From: Larimichthys crocea
Lineage: Eukaryota > Chordata > Actinopteri > Sciaenidae
Reading direction: 5' to 3'
DNA length: 64,000 bases
NCBI RefSeq assembly: GCF_000972845.2
Contig: NC_040021.1
Span: 11,870,908-11,934,907, forward strand
Shown: positions 14,331-26,958 of the stretch, piece after piece
How positions within the stretch are numbered: the stretch's first letter is position 1
How the letters are laid out: every line of letters starts with the position of its first letter
The notes under the pieces: model-generated
Told to the model about the DNA's origin: nothing
Seen by the model: only the letters and a program-made list of their open reading frames with translations
Databases searched by the model: none
Position numbers and translations under genes: made by a program

Positions 14331-17194
14331 AAACATTCTTATCAAATAAGATGTAGTTAATACAGTTATAGTGAGTTAGATATTTTAGAAAATGGTGGAG
14401 TATAAGTCTGAAGAAGGTCTATGAGGTAAGCAGGTGATAGGTGATGAAGGGCTTTCAAGGTGAATAGTCATATAAGTTGATCCCTTCGCTATGTATGCAA
14501 GCGTAAAACCCTAAATGAACGATTAACCAACATGTTAGCTCATCACAACCGCATTTCCACAGTCATGGACACTTGCTGTTACTGCAGGCAGCTCTTAAGT
14601 TCAGTGCATGGTGAACAAATGGAGATAAAGAAGCTATGACGATGCTTGATTCAACCGCCTCAGGCCTGCCTCCTGAGCAAAACAATATTTTGTAGTCGAA
14701 GCCCGGAGCTGATGTTACACCCTCGCTGCTACTGGTCAGAGCAGACAGAGACAGGCAGACACTCATGGAGGAATATTAAGCACACGGTCAGATGTGTTAC
14801 CAGATGAAAGATTTGTATGCAGATCACACAAGTGTACCTTCACATACACAAACCACACCTCAGGGGAGTTCAGAGTAGCTCCTTTTTTTTATGTACCACC
14901 TTATATGCAGTCTCACATCGCAGCCTCTCTCTTGCTCACGGACACGCAGTAACACACTCCATGGCAGAATTACACATTTCCATGTCCTGTTTCTTTAGGC
15001 ACTTAGATCAGAGAGAGGTGATGCAGCCAGTGGACAATTAACTCCTCCCAACCTCCCCTGGCTCTCTCCTTTTTTTCATGAAAAGTCATCTCCTGCACAC
15101 TTTCCCTCAGAGCACAGAGATTAAACTATTAAAAACACATCAGTGAGGCACACTAGTGCGCTGGGTTTTGTTTATTATGATAAACATGAACACTGGGGGT
15201 ATATTTTGAAATCACTCCCACAAACACAAGAACACTAAATTTGTATTAATCCGCCGCTGAAAGTAATCCCCAATAAATGCAGTATTTACTCCTGTTTGAG
15301 GAATGTTTGCGAGAAAAAACGACATTACCCAGATGTTTTATGAAAGTACTGAATTTAAAAATGTATTTGTATTTTTAACTGGTTCAGTCTTCATTAGGGT
15401 ACTGTGGGCTTTAAGCTGTGTGCACAAACACAGTCAGAGAGCAATGAGAGACAGACCATCATCATATCATATGTGGTCTTTGCATTCAAAGCCAGCCTTA
15501 TCCTTTAAATTTGACACATACTTTACAGCCTCAGAGTATTCTTTCAATTTGCTCCTGTGTATGTTAACAAGTTTACACTGTTCTTTTCTGCTCGCTACAG
15601 TTGTAGCTCGCATGCTTGTGGAACTTGGCTCGTGACAACGAGCGATTTATTGACTTTGAAGTCTGTTGTTTGTGCAGTGTGTTGGTGTGTGTGTGCCTAG
15701 TTCTGTTTGGCAATTATATTGGCTGAACCAGTTCAATTCTCAATCCTCCCTACAGCTGTCTATTATTTCAACTCTCCTCCAAAGAAGAATCGAAATCTGC
15801 CCAGTTGCAACTTTTCCTTTTGAGTTCGTCCAGAAGTGCTCACAACAAACAAACTGGGCGTGTTGTATGATGTATATGTTTTCACATTAGTCTACTGCAT
15901 ATTCTACTCAGAGGAAATCATTACCTGGGCCCAGAGGATATCCAGTGCGAGCTGAAAAGCTCACACACAAGGGCCATTTTTCATCTGGAGTCACCAGCCT
16001 AATAGTCGTGTTCCTAATATATATCTATGCTTCGCTTTCTCCAGAAAAAGTTGAGGTCTACGCTCCCAGATGTACTATTTGAGATCATCATGTGTTTTCC
16101 CTGTGCTCTCTCTCTATCCATTAGTGCTCTTCATATGCTAAAGCCGCCACATTACCATCTGCCCTCCCTGCGAAGTTAACATATGTTTTTATTTTTATCC
16201 CTCCCTATCACTTACATCTATTAATGTTATAAGGCTCCTCATAAAGCCTTTTATCCACCCCCATCCATCCTGGAGACGTCACACTGTTCCTCTGCGCTGT
16301 CTTATCCTCTCCTTATTTGCTATAGTTAGAAGGATTTCTACAGCGTGAGCTCATACGCTGTGTCCCTCACCACTAGTTAAAGTCATCATACTAACTCCCT
16401 CTCCTCCATCTTTCTCTTTATGTGTATGCCTGTTTCCCTGTGTTGCCTTCACATAAAGCTGCACTTGACCTCCATTTCTGTCAAGGAAACTGGAGCATCT
16501 GGCTCCTGCCCCATTACAACTCAACACCTCCTCCCTCCCTACCTCCCTTATCCTGCCATACCACCCGTCTTTTACTCCCAACAGAGCCCATTTTCAGATC
16601 TCCCACATTCTGCTGTCCCTTCACTTCTGCTCCCGTTTTCTGACAAAACGTCTAATTTTCTGCAGGAGAGCGTTACACCTGGGTTCATGAGTCAACCTGT
16701 GGCTTAATGGCCCTCCTCTCACAGTACATGCCATTTCTTTGGATTTGCAGCTTCTTGCAAGCGCTTTTGAAAAAAAGGCTCAAAACACGCACAATGGAAT
16801 GAATCGATATGCCGCGAATGCTGCGAAAAGGGAAAGGCTTTAACCAACGTTTGAAGGCTCTTTAAAAAGTGCATCAGATAATATTTTGATATTACCACTG
16901 AATCAAATTACTACGTTATTTTGAAATGGTTTGTAGTATTGCAGATTCCACTGAGAATTGACAACCCGTAATGCAGTCCTGTGCTGTCATTTTTCAGCTC
17001 AAGTCAAAACATTGTTCACATACAACTGTGGGAAGCTGTGCTTGGCCCAGGAGATCATATAAGCTGGTTGTACACAACCTGTTCAGTGTGAGGAAAGTCA
17101 AACCTTTAGAAAGTCAAACAGACCCAGACAGGAGTAGCTGGACTCTCATATCAAACATATAGAGTCAATAGAGTAAATGTGGGACTTCTGTTAC

Positions 17195-17745
17195 AGAGTC
17201 TACAGTTTGTGGGTAGGAAGTAGGTGTAAACCTACTGTGATCATCATCCACTGGTTTGTAGACAACTTACCAAAATGACAAATGGATGTCAATGGAGTGT
17301 GGCTGCAGTGGTTTTGAATCTGTTTTCAAGCTGAAGAAATAGCTAGTCACAAATCATTATCATATTACAACTAAACTCTTCATTAAAACACGTTTCTTAA
17401 AACATTTCAGGCCAGAAATAGCCAATGCAGTAACAGAATTTTGATTCATATTTGATCAGCACTGCCTAGTTTTATAGTTTGATCTGAGTGTGTGAGCCTG
17501 GTCCATCACAAGGTAGCCAAAACCTAAAGCATACCCTGGTTTACGATGTTTATGAACATCATGCTACATAGAAGAAGACTTGAAACTAGCAAATAAGACC
17601 ATAAACCGATTACAAAATGGTTTATGGACGTAATAAATCAAGTGAAGGTAGGCTCATTTCACCATAAGACTCAATATAATTGCCCTCTACTGGCCATGAG
17701 AAAAAAAAAATGCAAGTTTAAGACACTTCACAGACCTGAAAGCAC
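17195..17745 (+). mobile_element. Teleost interspersed repeat ('AAACCTACTGTGAT...GACTTGAAACTAGC' family)
   Basis: Ordered blocks match a repeat seen widely in teleosts: 'tgtaaacctactgtgatcat', 'catccactggtttgtagac', 'agacttgaaactagcaaata', 'agaccataaac', 'gtaataaatcaagtgaa', 'gactcaatataattgccc', 'ctactggccatgag' and 'tgcaagtttaagacacttc'. A piece of the right end of the same family is seen again at about 18931-18976. No protein coding. Confidence 0.6.
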
Positions 17746-18348
17746 TGTCCACTACTTATATACTGTGAGTGGAGGGAACCCAGTTGTCTCTTGCTCTTTT
17801 GCGAGGGCAGAGGCGCGTGGCATCCAGGGACATCGCATGAACTTTGTCCTTTGCTGTCACTTTTAGAGAAGCTGCTGAGAAGAGTCACGTGACTGTCGTG
17901 CAGTTTGGAGAGTTCGCTGTGACAAGGACCACAACGTGAGGGACATTCGCTGGTTGAAATTTGGAGAAAAGAAGTCGTCAAATACAGATAATTGTCCTAA
18001 TAATTACATTAAGTTTTATCTAATGGCATATCCTAAGTTGCACTTGTGAATGCTTTACAGTTTGTTAGCACCCTACCATACTGACTCATGTTGGAGCAAT
18101 GTATAATAAATTATAACAATAAACCTCACAACTCTCATCCATCCAGCATTCATAAGAAGTATATAAACAATTATAACAGTTTATAACACACTGTAATTTA
18201 GTTTTGAGCAAATATAAGAAGTGTGTCTTTAAAAAATCCATAACACTTGTATTTAACGAATCCTTTTCAACATAGTATTGCAATCATATACAATGAAAGA
18301 GAACACAGTTTAATTGTTTAAGACATAATATGTGACGTGATCTGATCT

Positions 18349-18363
18349 ACACACACACACACA
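18349..18363. repeat. Short (AC)n tract
   Basis: About 15 bp of AC repeats, followed by imperfect CACACT units. Confidence 0.85.
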
Positions 18364-18623
18364 CTGGCACACTCACACACTCACACTTTGATGCTCGTTG
18401 TGTTTTATTCATATCTGGGTTGTGTCTTAGAAGCTGCATCAGCACTGCTCAGAGAAGACCACCATTGTTTGAGTCTAATCATGGTTGACGCTCCAGGCGT
18501 CAGTTTGATAAACAGACAATCTCTGCTTATAAATAATTGAACAGCCCCGTTAGTTTTTTTCTCGCCTCTCGCGGCGTCACACTCGCAGGGTTTTTTTTCG
18601 CAGCCGTCTCCCATTCCCAGCCT

Positions 18624-18806
18624 TATATTTGCATGGTGATACCCTGCTTAGTGAGCTGTTACACTCACTGAGAAATGAGCTATATGAAGATACGCCGCGC
18701 GCAAAGTCAGAAGAGCACACTCCTCCTTTCCACGAGATCGGCGGCGTTGTGCAGAGTGTGCATGCTGTCTCAGCTCACTAAGCGGGGTGTCACCATGTTA
18801 ATATGC
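18624..18806. repeat. Foldback: ~36-bp inverted repeat with a CpG-rich 112-bp spacer
   Basis: The left arm at 18624-18658 contains CATGGTGATACCCTGCTTAG then TGAGCTG. Its near-perfect reverse complement is at 18771-18806. Within the 24-base core they differ at two positions, both C/T exchanges. The spacer contains unusual CpG-dense sequence (CGCCGCGCGC, GGCGGCG) that may pair further. It could be a short inverted-repeat transposon or a structured regulatory element. No target duplication identified. Confidence 0.7.
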
Positions 18807-18930
18807 GAATGAGAGGAAAACGATGACAAAATCATGCAAACGCTGTGACAAGAGTCAAATATGCTGGTGTAGTTTGTTTTGTTTTTTTCTGAATTTTTTT
18901 AACATGCAAACACAAACATGCACCAAGGTC

Positions 18931-19115
18931 TTACACTTCCGCATTTGCTTCATTTCCCCACACTGGAGGTTGCCAGGCTGGGCAGAGCCAGGCTAGCTGT
19001 GTCCCCCAGTTTCCAGTCTTTATGCTAAGCTAAGTTAACCAGTCATCTGGCTCCAGCAACATATTTAACAATGTTAAATATCTTCCCATGAATAAGCGTA
19101 TTTTGTTTTACAGTG
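18931..19115 (-). mobile_element. Composite of two fish repeats
   Basis: Begins with the right-end block of the 17195 family ('acacttccgcatttgcttca...ctggaggttgcc'). It then continues with the TTTTGGGAAATA family in reverse ('cagtttccagtctttatgctaagctaagttaacc', 'catctggctccagcaacatatttaac', 'gaataagcgtatttt'). Confidence 0.55.
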
Positions 19116-19833
19116 CAGCTACAAACTGGCGTCACGCTGTTTCGAATTCATATTGGTTCACGCTTTTCCTCTAAGATCTGATCTGGCCCACATAATGTTT
19201 TGGGGCCTCATCATATTTAGGACAGCCCATATTCAGGCCTCCTGCGCAGCAGTCCATCACTGTCCTTCATGCGTCCTTCCTCCTTTTGCTTATGTTTGTG
19301 GCTGGGTGGGTTTTTCCTTTCTTTCCTTGACGGTGGCGGGCCGAGGAGAGCTAAATTAGGTTCTCAAGGGGGACCCGAGAGCATCACAACAGACAGAGGT
19401 CATCAGCTCAGGAGTCCAACAGTGATCAGTTAGGTGGCACATATCACCACCTCTTCAGGCCTGACAGGGAATGGGTCCACACCAAGTGTGCTTCAGATGT
19501 TGACACTCAGACCTATTTTCTTTGCTTCCTGGTTATTTTTTTCTTTCTCTTCTCTGACTCTTGTACCTCTTCATGTCCCCCTGTCTGTATCTGCTCTTTC
19601 CCTTCCCATTTCCATCTCTCCTCCGTCTTTACCTTCTCTTATCTCTTGTTTTGTGTCCATTTCAGCCTCACTCGCTGTCTGGATTTGGCCTCAGAGTGAA
19701 TACATATCAACAACAGCCTGACGGCTTCAGGCCCTGCAGGGTTTTTTAAATATACAGTGGTCAGTATGTTTGTGTGTTGAGGCAAAAACAACAAGAGCTC
19801 ACTGATGACTCGTGTCACTTGCCCTTATATCCT

Positions 19834-19855
19834 GCACACACACACACACACACAC
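19834..19855. repeat. (CA)11 microsatellite
   Basis: About 22 bp of CA repeats, followed by GCACGCA. Confidence 0.92.
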
Positions 19856-21222
19856 GCACGCAAGAAAAAAAACACTGGCACTTATAACTTCAGCCATCTG
19901 CCTCTCACTTATACTGTATACGTGTAACTGTGTATGTACGCATGCACGTATGCGAATATGTGTGTGTGACTGCATGCATAGGAGGTGCGAATGTTCTTTT
20001 GCCTTATGCTCCGATGAGTGCTAAGAAGCATCTCGTACGGTACGGTGTTAAACATCTGATGCTTTGCCATGAAGTTCGGCTCTGCAGGAAGACATGGTGT
20101 AACACTGTTAATTAGATCATTACAGATTTAGATCCTCATTAGTGGAAGTCATTTTGTTCCTTGGTCAAGAAGTAACCACATCCAACAACTGTAGTCTTCA
20201 GTCTTGACCTTTGAACAACTTGAAGGGCACAGCAACTCCTGTAAGAGAAAACATAAAACTAGAGTAATGTGTGACCTACGTCTCGTTTTTTATAAAGTTT
20301 TGGACCAGCTGGAGTTGAGATTGAGACAAACATAACATCTTCTTCTTTAGGCTGAAGGAAGGATCTGATTATTTGCAGGCAGGACAATTTGATTAAAGTA
20401 ATTGTCTATAACAATTATATTAACAATATCTGGACCGACAAAAAAAAACAAAAAACTTGTTGGGTTATACTCAAGATGTAGAAATACAACAGTGTGTCAT
20501 CATCATAAAAATAATAAGAGACTTAAAAACATTAAATAATGTCTGGCCAAGTCTATGGAGACAGAGAATGTTCAACTAGGACAGGATGTAAGTTCATATG
20601 TGGGTCCAGATATCCCTGATGTGACTGCTTAAAACAGTGAATTAAAATCAAATCAAAATAAACATCAAGAAAGGTCTAAATGTTATGCTTGCATGCACAC
20701 AGCCTTGATTGCATTTAGCACACACAGTGCCATTTCCTCCATGATAAAATAATATATCCATGACATGACATAAAAAAACACACACATGGATTTCTAGTAT
20801 GCAATGTATATTTTTATACCGTATGACTTGTCAGTTTGGATTCAAGACATAGATGAACATTGTTCCACTTCATCTGCAGTAGTTTCAGGATGAAATGGAG
20901 TCAGTGAGATATTTTCAGCCACCGTGTCTGAGTGGATTAGTCCAGTATTCCTTTAAGGGACATAACAGTTTAAAAACTGCCACTGCGACTCCCCTGCCTC
21001 AATATGGATTACAGGTTTGGAAGAAACAACAAAAAGTAGACCATAAATATCTTTTTTTCAAAGCGAGAGCTGTTGATTTTATTTACTTAACACATTTAGC
21101 TATTATAAATTATGTAAGAAAAACAAATGGAGCCAGCAGTGTGCGTCTAATCTTTAATTAAGGAAAGACTATTTGCTATTTAGAATATTTCTTCGACTCG
21201 AGGAGAAAAACCTCATACAGTC

Positions 21223-21228
<6 letters not shown>

Positions 21229-21254
<26 letters not shown>
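21229..21254. repeat. (CT)13 microsatellite
   Basis: 26 bp of uninterrupted CT. Confidence 0.96.
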
Positions 21255-22269
21255 ATGTCTGTCTGTTTCTCTCACCCACACATGCCGCATTCCTGATGAG
21301 CCATATTGCTAATTTACACATTTTTAACCTCAATGAGTAGTGGCAGGAAAACACACTTCCTCACGCTTGCTGTCTTTATAAAGTTGCCGTTTTCAACCTG
21401 AAAAGTGTCAGCAACCCTCTCTTTATGTGTTTGCCTGCCCTCACATTTTGCAATAAATGGATTTATGCTCTGTGGAGTTTTATGTAGAACGCGCCAAGAT
21501 TAGCGGGACGTGTAATCACGGAGCCTTTTGAAATAAGCTTAACATTTATCCGGGTGCTAGGTGAAAAAAACCCACAACAACCATAAAAAAAATGGAAAAA
21601 AAAGACAGCAGAGGACTTTCTTTGGTCTGTACCGTGGAGAAATATCATTGGGAATACAAAATCAAGCAGCACTGTCAAATATTTGAGTGTTTATTGATTT
21701 ATTTGGGACTTTTTTTGATATTGAAAAAGAAAAGGTTGTTTATTTTATTATTATTATTTCCCCTGTCTGGTGTTTTTCCCTCACTGCCACAAGAGATTCC
21801 AGACCGGTCTTTGTCTTTTTTGGCATGGTCGAGCTCTCCTCTCTCTCACCTCCCCACTGGGCACAAATCTCTGCTCTTTGAAGACAAGTGAATGTAACAA
21901 AACATGCCGCAATATGCAGCACCGTCATGCACCACAGGCTGACAGCATGCTTAAAATCTGCACTGTGCTGAGTTCATGCTCCTACAGCATGTGCAGTTTG
22001 CACCTGGGGTATTTTCACCTTAAATGAGACCTTTAGGTAGCTTCTCATCAAGACATCTAGCACCTACTGGGACGGATAGAGGAAGGGTTGTCTGGATGTC
22101 CCTCACTGTCCTTAAATGTCTCCCACCTCAGCACAAATCCATTTGTACTAATTTGTCAGTTCAGCCAATGAAGGTGACCTTAAACCGTTACAATCTTTAT
22201 TCTCAGACTTTTGGATTTAGTGTAAACAGGGCAAACACTATAGTATCTCTGAAATCCTCATGTCCTTGT

Positions 22270-22590
22270 TAAGCTTTGAATCTTGGTCTTCATTAGAGCT
22301 AGAGTAATATTTGGCAGGATATGCAATATATCAGCCTATATTATCTTAAAGCAAGTATATCAGCAAAAAGATAAGCTGTGACAAATTTATATTGCAACTG
22401 TAAAATCCTGTGCTCAGCACGCTACCTTGTTCTATAATAATCAAATGTTTTTCTTGTCAAAACATTTTTTATGTTAAAAGTTTATGTAAAAAACTCGGAG
22501 GATGTATTGTCAGCAGATCAAAAAAATAAATAAAATTGGATAATGATATAGATATGAGCCTCAAAGATCCAATATTAGTCCGATAAAACA
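22270..22590. mobile_element. Diverged fish repeat with ATATATCAG/CCGATA motifs
   Basis: Blocks such as 'gcaatatatcagcctatatt' near the left and 'gatccaatattagtccgata' near the right resemble the ends of a teleost repeat built around ATATCGGCCGATAT sequences. Strongly diverged; boundaries are approximate. Confidence 0.3.
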
Positions 22591-24106
22591 TGTTCACATA
22601 CCAGTAGCCTTCTGGTCATACTGTCATTTTTAGATACGTCCTAAAAGTGACTATTATTTTTATGTAATAATTTAAATAAAGTGAAAGCACAGACGTGAGG
22701 AAAGCAGTGGTATAAACGTTGACAAATGTTATATTTGTGTGAAAAAAGCACTTGGTGTGTACACTCAGTAGCTGTTCTGGAGCTTTTCATCATCATCACA
22801 TGATCTGTCTCAGCAGATAGAGCCCAGTTGTCAGAATATATGTATGATCCTTCCATGCGACAGGAATGAACAAAGATAATGCTTTTTTTTTTGTCGTTTT
22901 TATTGTCTCATGTGGAAACTTAAGTCGGGGTTCCCTCTCCCTGTGAGCTACGTCAGTTCCCTATTAGGTTTGTTTCTCCAGACACAGGATGCTTTGATCA
23001 CTTTGATCAAATATCCTACAGGTCATAGGTTACATGGTTCACCTAGAGGCTACATCGTATATTAAGACAGAAAAACACTCGGTCAAGAACTAACTTTGAA
23101 TCTAAGCTTTTGATCAAACATAAAATCCATACAGTGGTGGCCTTTGTTGTGACATTGTTTTGCCAAATGTTCTAATTATGTTGATTGAATATGTGACAAT
23201 TTTCTTTAAAGCAAAATGTTATTATAGAGTATGCAAGGCCAGATACAGCACAGGATATTGATCATAACAATTTTCACACCTGAATTCCACCAAGAATATT
23301 TGATAAAACTCCAACATCCCCCAAAATACAGAGGACATGACCTCACTGATTGCAATGGTTGCTTCGGCCCTGTATGTAAGCCTTGATAATGATTATGATT
23401 TATTTACATTTACATGCATGTAGAATCTAAGTCTTTGCTTTCATTAACTACACTGAATGATACTTTTGAGTCATATGGAAAAAGAACGGCAGTTTCACAA
23501 TTTAGATTTTTGGGAGGTTTTGTCCCTACAGAGAACAGATTTGATTTATGTAATATTTGTGTATTTGCAGTTTGACCTATCAAAGCACACATCAGATAAA
23601 TGTTTGGGTTGAATAGCTTTAACTGACTTTAAGGCAATTATATCTTTAAATGTATTATATAAATATAGATAATAGATAATTATGGATAGAATAGAATATC
23701 ATCTATAATTACATGACTGTTGAATAATAATGAGTCTTATGAGATTTTGTTCTTTTTTTGCCCATGATGACTCCACCACTTGCATATTCGCACATAACTG
23801 ATTTAGTGAACACACCAAAACGAAAGCTGTTAAAGCTGCACAGTCATTTTCCTACTTCAGCTGTCAGTGTGTGTTTGTGTGCTCCCCTCCTGGATTTGGA
23901 CTGTTGATGATTTGATGTGCCAGGTTTCATTTACACCTGTCCTTACCAGAGACACTGTGAAATTAATTAAGCCAAAACATTAATTTGCTTAAGGTTTCTC
24001 AAAATGTCCAACCAGTCATTAACATGCTTCACATCAAAGCTTGTGGATTTTCCCCCCCCTCCTAAATCTGTGTGCAATAGAGAGGAAATACCAGAGCAAA
24101 AAAAAA

Positions 24107-24108
24107 GT

Positions 24109-24142
<34 letters not shown>
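24107..24142. repeat. (GT)n microsatellite
   Basis: 36 bp of GT repeats with one A substitution near the start. Confidence 0.94.
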
Positions 24143-24145
<3 letters not shown>

Positions 24146-25539
24146 TGATTGAAGGAGGGAAAGACAAAGACAGAGAGAGGACGGAGAGATCATGGGAAAG
24201 TGCTGCAGTGGAAGTTGATTATGAGGTTGTGAAAACGCTCTGTCTGCTGCTTTTTGAGAGAGAGACTCTGAATTCATTTGTTCTGTACTAAGAATTATTA
24301 AACAGATCGTCTGACAGTACAATAATAATGCAAATAATTATTTGCCGCTGAACTCCTTGTACAGTTTTAATTAGCTCTTTGCACAGCGTCTGCCCGTCAG
24401 AATTACAACAACGAAAAAATCTGACATTTCATTTTCCATGTGTCAGACCTGCTGATCAGAGCGATAATGGTGGAGAGCATGTGATCTGTAAATAAAGCTG
24501 TTGTGATGAAGTTTCTGGATTTTCAAACATTTTGGGGGATTTGCAAGAAAGCTGCAGTGAATTTCTACAGCCTGTGTTTTTTTAAATGTCTATAAATCAT
24601 TGCTTGTAAACTGAAATTTTACTTTTAGAAAATGCCCCAAAGAGATACATCTACCAAGACAGTTGCCTTTAAAAGGCTGGAGTGACTTGCCACTCATGTG
24701 TATGTTAGATGTTGCCGACAAAGGCAGAGGCTATACAAGCCTTTAGACAACATTCTTTTATAGTGGTAATCTAGACACTGGTGGTGGCGATGAAAGAGTG
24801 AACAACAAGCCTAGCTGAAAATCTGAGTGGAACGGGATTCCCCGATGAGCTCACTGGAAGGACCACCCATTGCACTGCTGATACTGATGAAAACTGGAGG
24901 TGGATGTAGGTCGCATCAGTTGGTCGACAGACGAGAGCAGCACAGAAAATGCAGTTTAGCAGCGGTGAGATGATTTGCTCAGAGAGGTCTTGGCAAAATC
25001 TTATTGGCTTAGGTGAAAAGGTGTAAACACAATCAGTTGATTGAGTTGGATGGCGGGAAAGGTAAAACTTAATTAATAGAGTGAGCATGAAAGACTTCAT
25101 GATTCCCTCCATATCATTCAGTTCCCAGAAGTCCCCACAATTGAAAACAGAGAAAGTTCAGATAAATTAAACGGAGAGTTACCGCTCTTTACATATCTGC
25201 AGCTATGCGCTTGGTAAAAATCAAAAATTCCTGATGTTTTAAAAACGTCTTATTGCAACAGATTCCTAAAGTTTTAATCTCTGTATTTTTGGTTTGACAT
25301 ACATATTTTACTGTCTGTGGGCCTGTAGTGAGAGAGCCGGGTGTATCGAGAACTGTTAATGAGGTAATGCCCTGCTGGAAACTGTGACCTAGATTTATAG
25401 TGGAGTCCAGCACTGACCAGTCACACCAATGCTGCCGAACAGTGGCATCGCTCTGCTTTCATCTGAAACACACTCAGCTCCAGCCGTGCAGAGAGAAAGA
25501 ACCAAAAGCACAACCCCTCTCTCTGCTCATATATTTTTT

Positions 25540-25712
25540 TAAAGCCTTTTCAAGCTTTATTTGGATAGAGACAGCTGAAGAGTGATGGAAATGTGGGGAG
25601 TGACATGCAGGAAAGAGCCACTGGTCGGATTTGAACCCTGGGCTTCCGCAGCAAGGACTGAGCTTTCACACATGGGGCGTCTGCTCTACCGACTGAGCTA
25701 AACACCTCCCCC
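25540..25712 (-). mobile_element. tRNA-derived SINE (complete-looking copy, minus strand)
   Basis: Read on the - strand, a tRNA-like head begins near 25712. It has an A-box-like TAGCTCAGTCGG (complement of 25689-25700) and a B-box-like GGTTCAAATCC (complement of 25627-25637). The body continues 'cctgcatgtcactccccacatttcc', 'cttcagctgtctctatccaaataaag' and ends in a TTTAAA/A-rich tail near 25540. This order (tRNA head, GCATGTC, CAGCTGTC, AATAAAG) is that of an abundant teleost SINE. It is not a functional tRNA: it lacks a plausible 3' acceptor stem, and it runs straight into the SINE body. Confidence 0.85.
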
Positions 25713-26690
25713 GTCCAAATATATTTTAAAAGAAGAAATCAGGGGAAGTTTAGTTTTAACAGTAATCATTGAGGTCAGCAAGAGAGGAAGGCTTTGGCGA
25801 TTGGACTGTTCTTTAAAAGTAGCCCATCAGAGGACAGTATCACATGAAATCTAGAGGCTGCTGGTGGTTGGTTGGTTGTGCTGGAGAAAAAACTGCCGAA
25901 TCCCTTTGACATCCTAGAGGTAATGGTGGAGATGTGGAGGTGGTGGATTGCTCAATAGTGTCATTCCGTCTGAAAGAAATTGAAAACATTTAATTGGGCA
26001 GAAAAATTGCTCCATTATTATCAAAATCTGTGAATGAAAGGGACTTTGTCAGCGTGGGAAAGTGAAAATGATGGAGAAGATTAGAGTGAAAGAGAAAGTG
26101 CAGTCACAAATTTCAGATATACCTGTATATTGTATATTTTAGCAATGAAAACACTACTATCTGCATGGCTAAATAAAATATGTAAATTGTAAATTAAAGA
26201 AATCTTTTGGATTTTGGGGGGCAAACAGAAGCTCTAAAAACACCTTCAACTTTATCAACTGAGATTCAAAAAGAAAGATATCCTGTTGTAGAATTTGATC
26301 AAACGACAAATGAACATCAGTGAATATGTTTAGTTTTTTTTTACAATGTGGCACAGGCACCCATGTGCTTCCTCTTGTGTCTAGTGAGGTAGAAAACATT
26401 GTCTGTTCTCAGACATCAACCTGTCTGACCTGCTGACCATGATGCTACAGTGTACGGCCTTGTCACAGGATGACCTCTGTGACTCACGATAGTCTGAGCA
26501 GTCTGCCTCTGCAACCTACTCTGCCCTTGCTCACCCACTGACAACTTTTGTCCCACTGTGTTCATCTGCCATCCTTCTGTTTGCTCTCAGTCCTATGCTT
26601 CATATTTTACTGCTCTCCTCCAGGGCCTCTATTTTTATTTGTTTTTCTACTTTTCTGCCATCTTCTCTCACATATCTACTTATACAGTCA

Positions 26691-26715
26691 TCTCTCTCTC
26701 CCTCTCTCTCTCTCT
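26691..26715. repeat. (TC)n tract
   Basis: CT-repeat run with one CC interruption, inside a longer pyrimidine-rich segment. Confidence 0.9.
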
Positions 26716-26943
26716 TTCTATTTATCTGTCTCTCATGCCTCTGCGTCTTTTCCCAGACCTACCCTGGTGGGCCTTGGCGAGTAGCAAGTGATGACAGTTG
26801 TATTAGCAGTCGATTGCGAGGTCACTTTCGCACAGCACCACTGAGACTCAACAGCACTGTCTGAGCCATAGAAACAAAGAGAGAGAGAGATGGGGGGTAG
26901 TGAATGGAAAACATTGAAAAACAGGGAAAAAAAGGAGGTAGGA

Positions 26944-26958
26944 ATATATATATATATA
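26944..26958. repeat. Short (AT)n tract
   Basis: About 15 bp of AT repeats. Confidence 0.85.

Larger units (their letters stand above)
17746..25539 (+). other. xkr6: xkr6 intron 1, second part: no exon seen
   Basis: Holds a CpG-bearing foldback (18624-18806), a composite repeat at 18931-19115, (AC)n, (CT)n and (GT)n tracts, a diverged repeat at 22270-22590 and a regulatory-looking stretch at 24290-24480. No coding homology on either strand. Confidence 0.6.

Noticed and set aside
18620..18840. Fish copy of miR-598, which in human lies inside an XKR6 intron
   Set aside because: There are partial resemblances: GGTGATACCC...GTGAGCTG on the + strand and TTGTCATCGTT on the - strand near 18820. 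But the mature seed is not intact, and the two parts do not pair as the known precursor does. A covariance or precursor search of the whole intron would decide.
25607..25712. tRNA gene on the minus strand
   Set aside because: The A and B boxes are present, but the head runs directly into a SINE body and no matching acceptor stem closes the fold; it is a retroposon.
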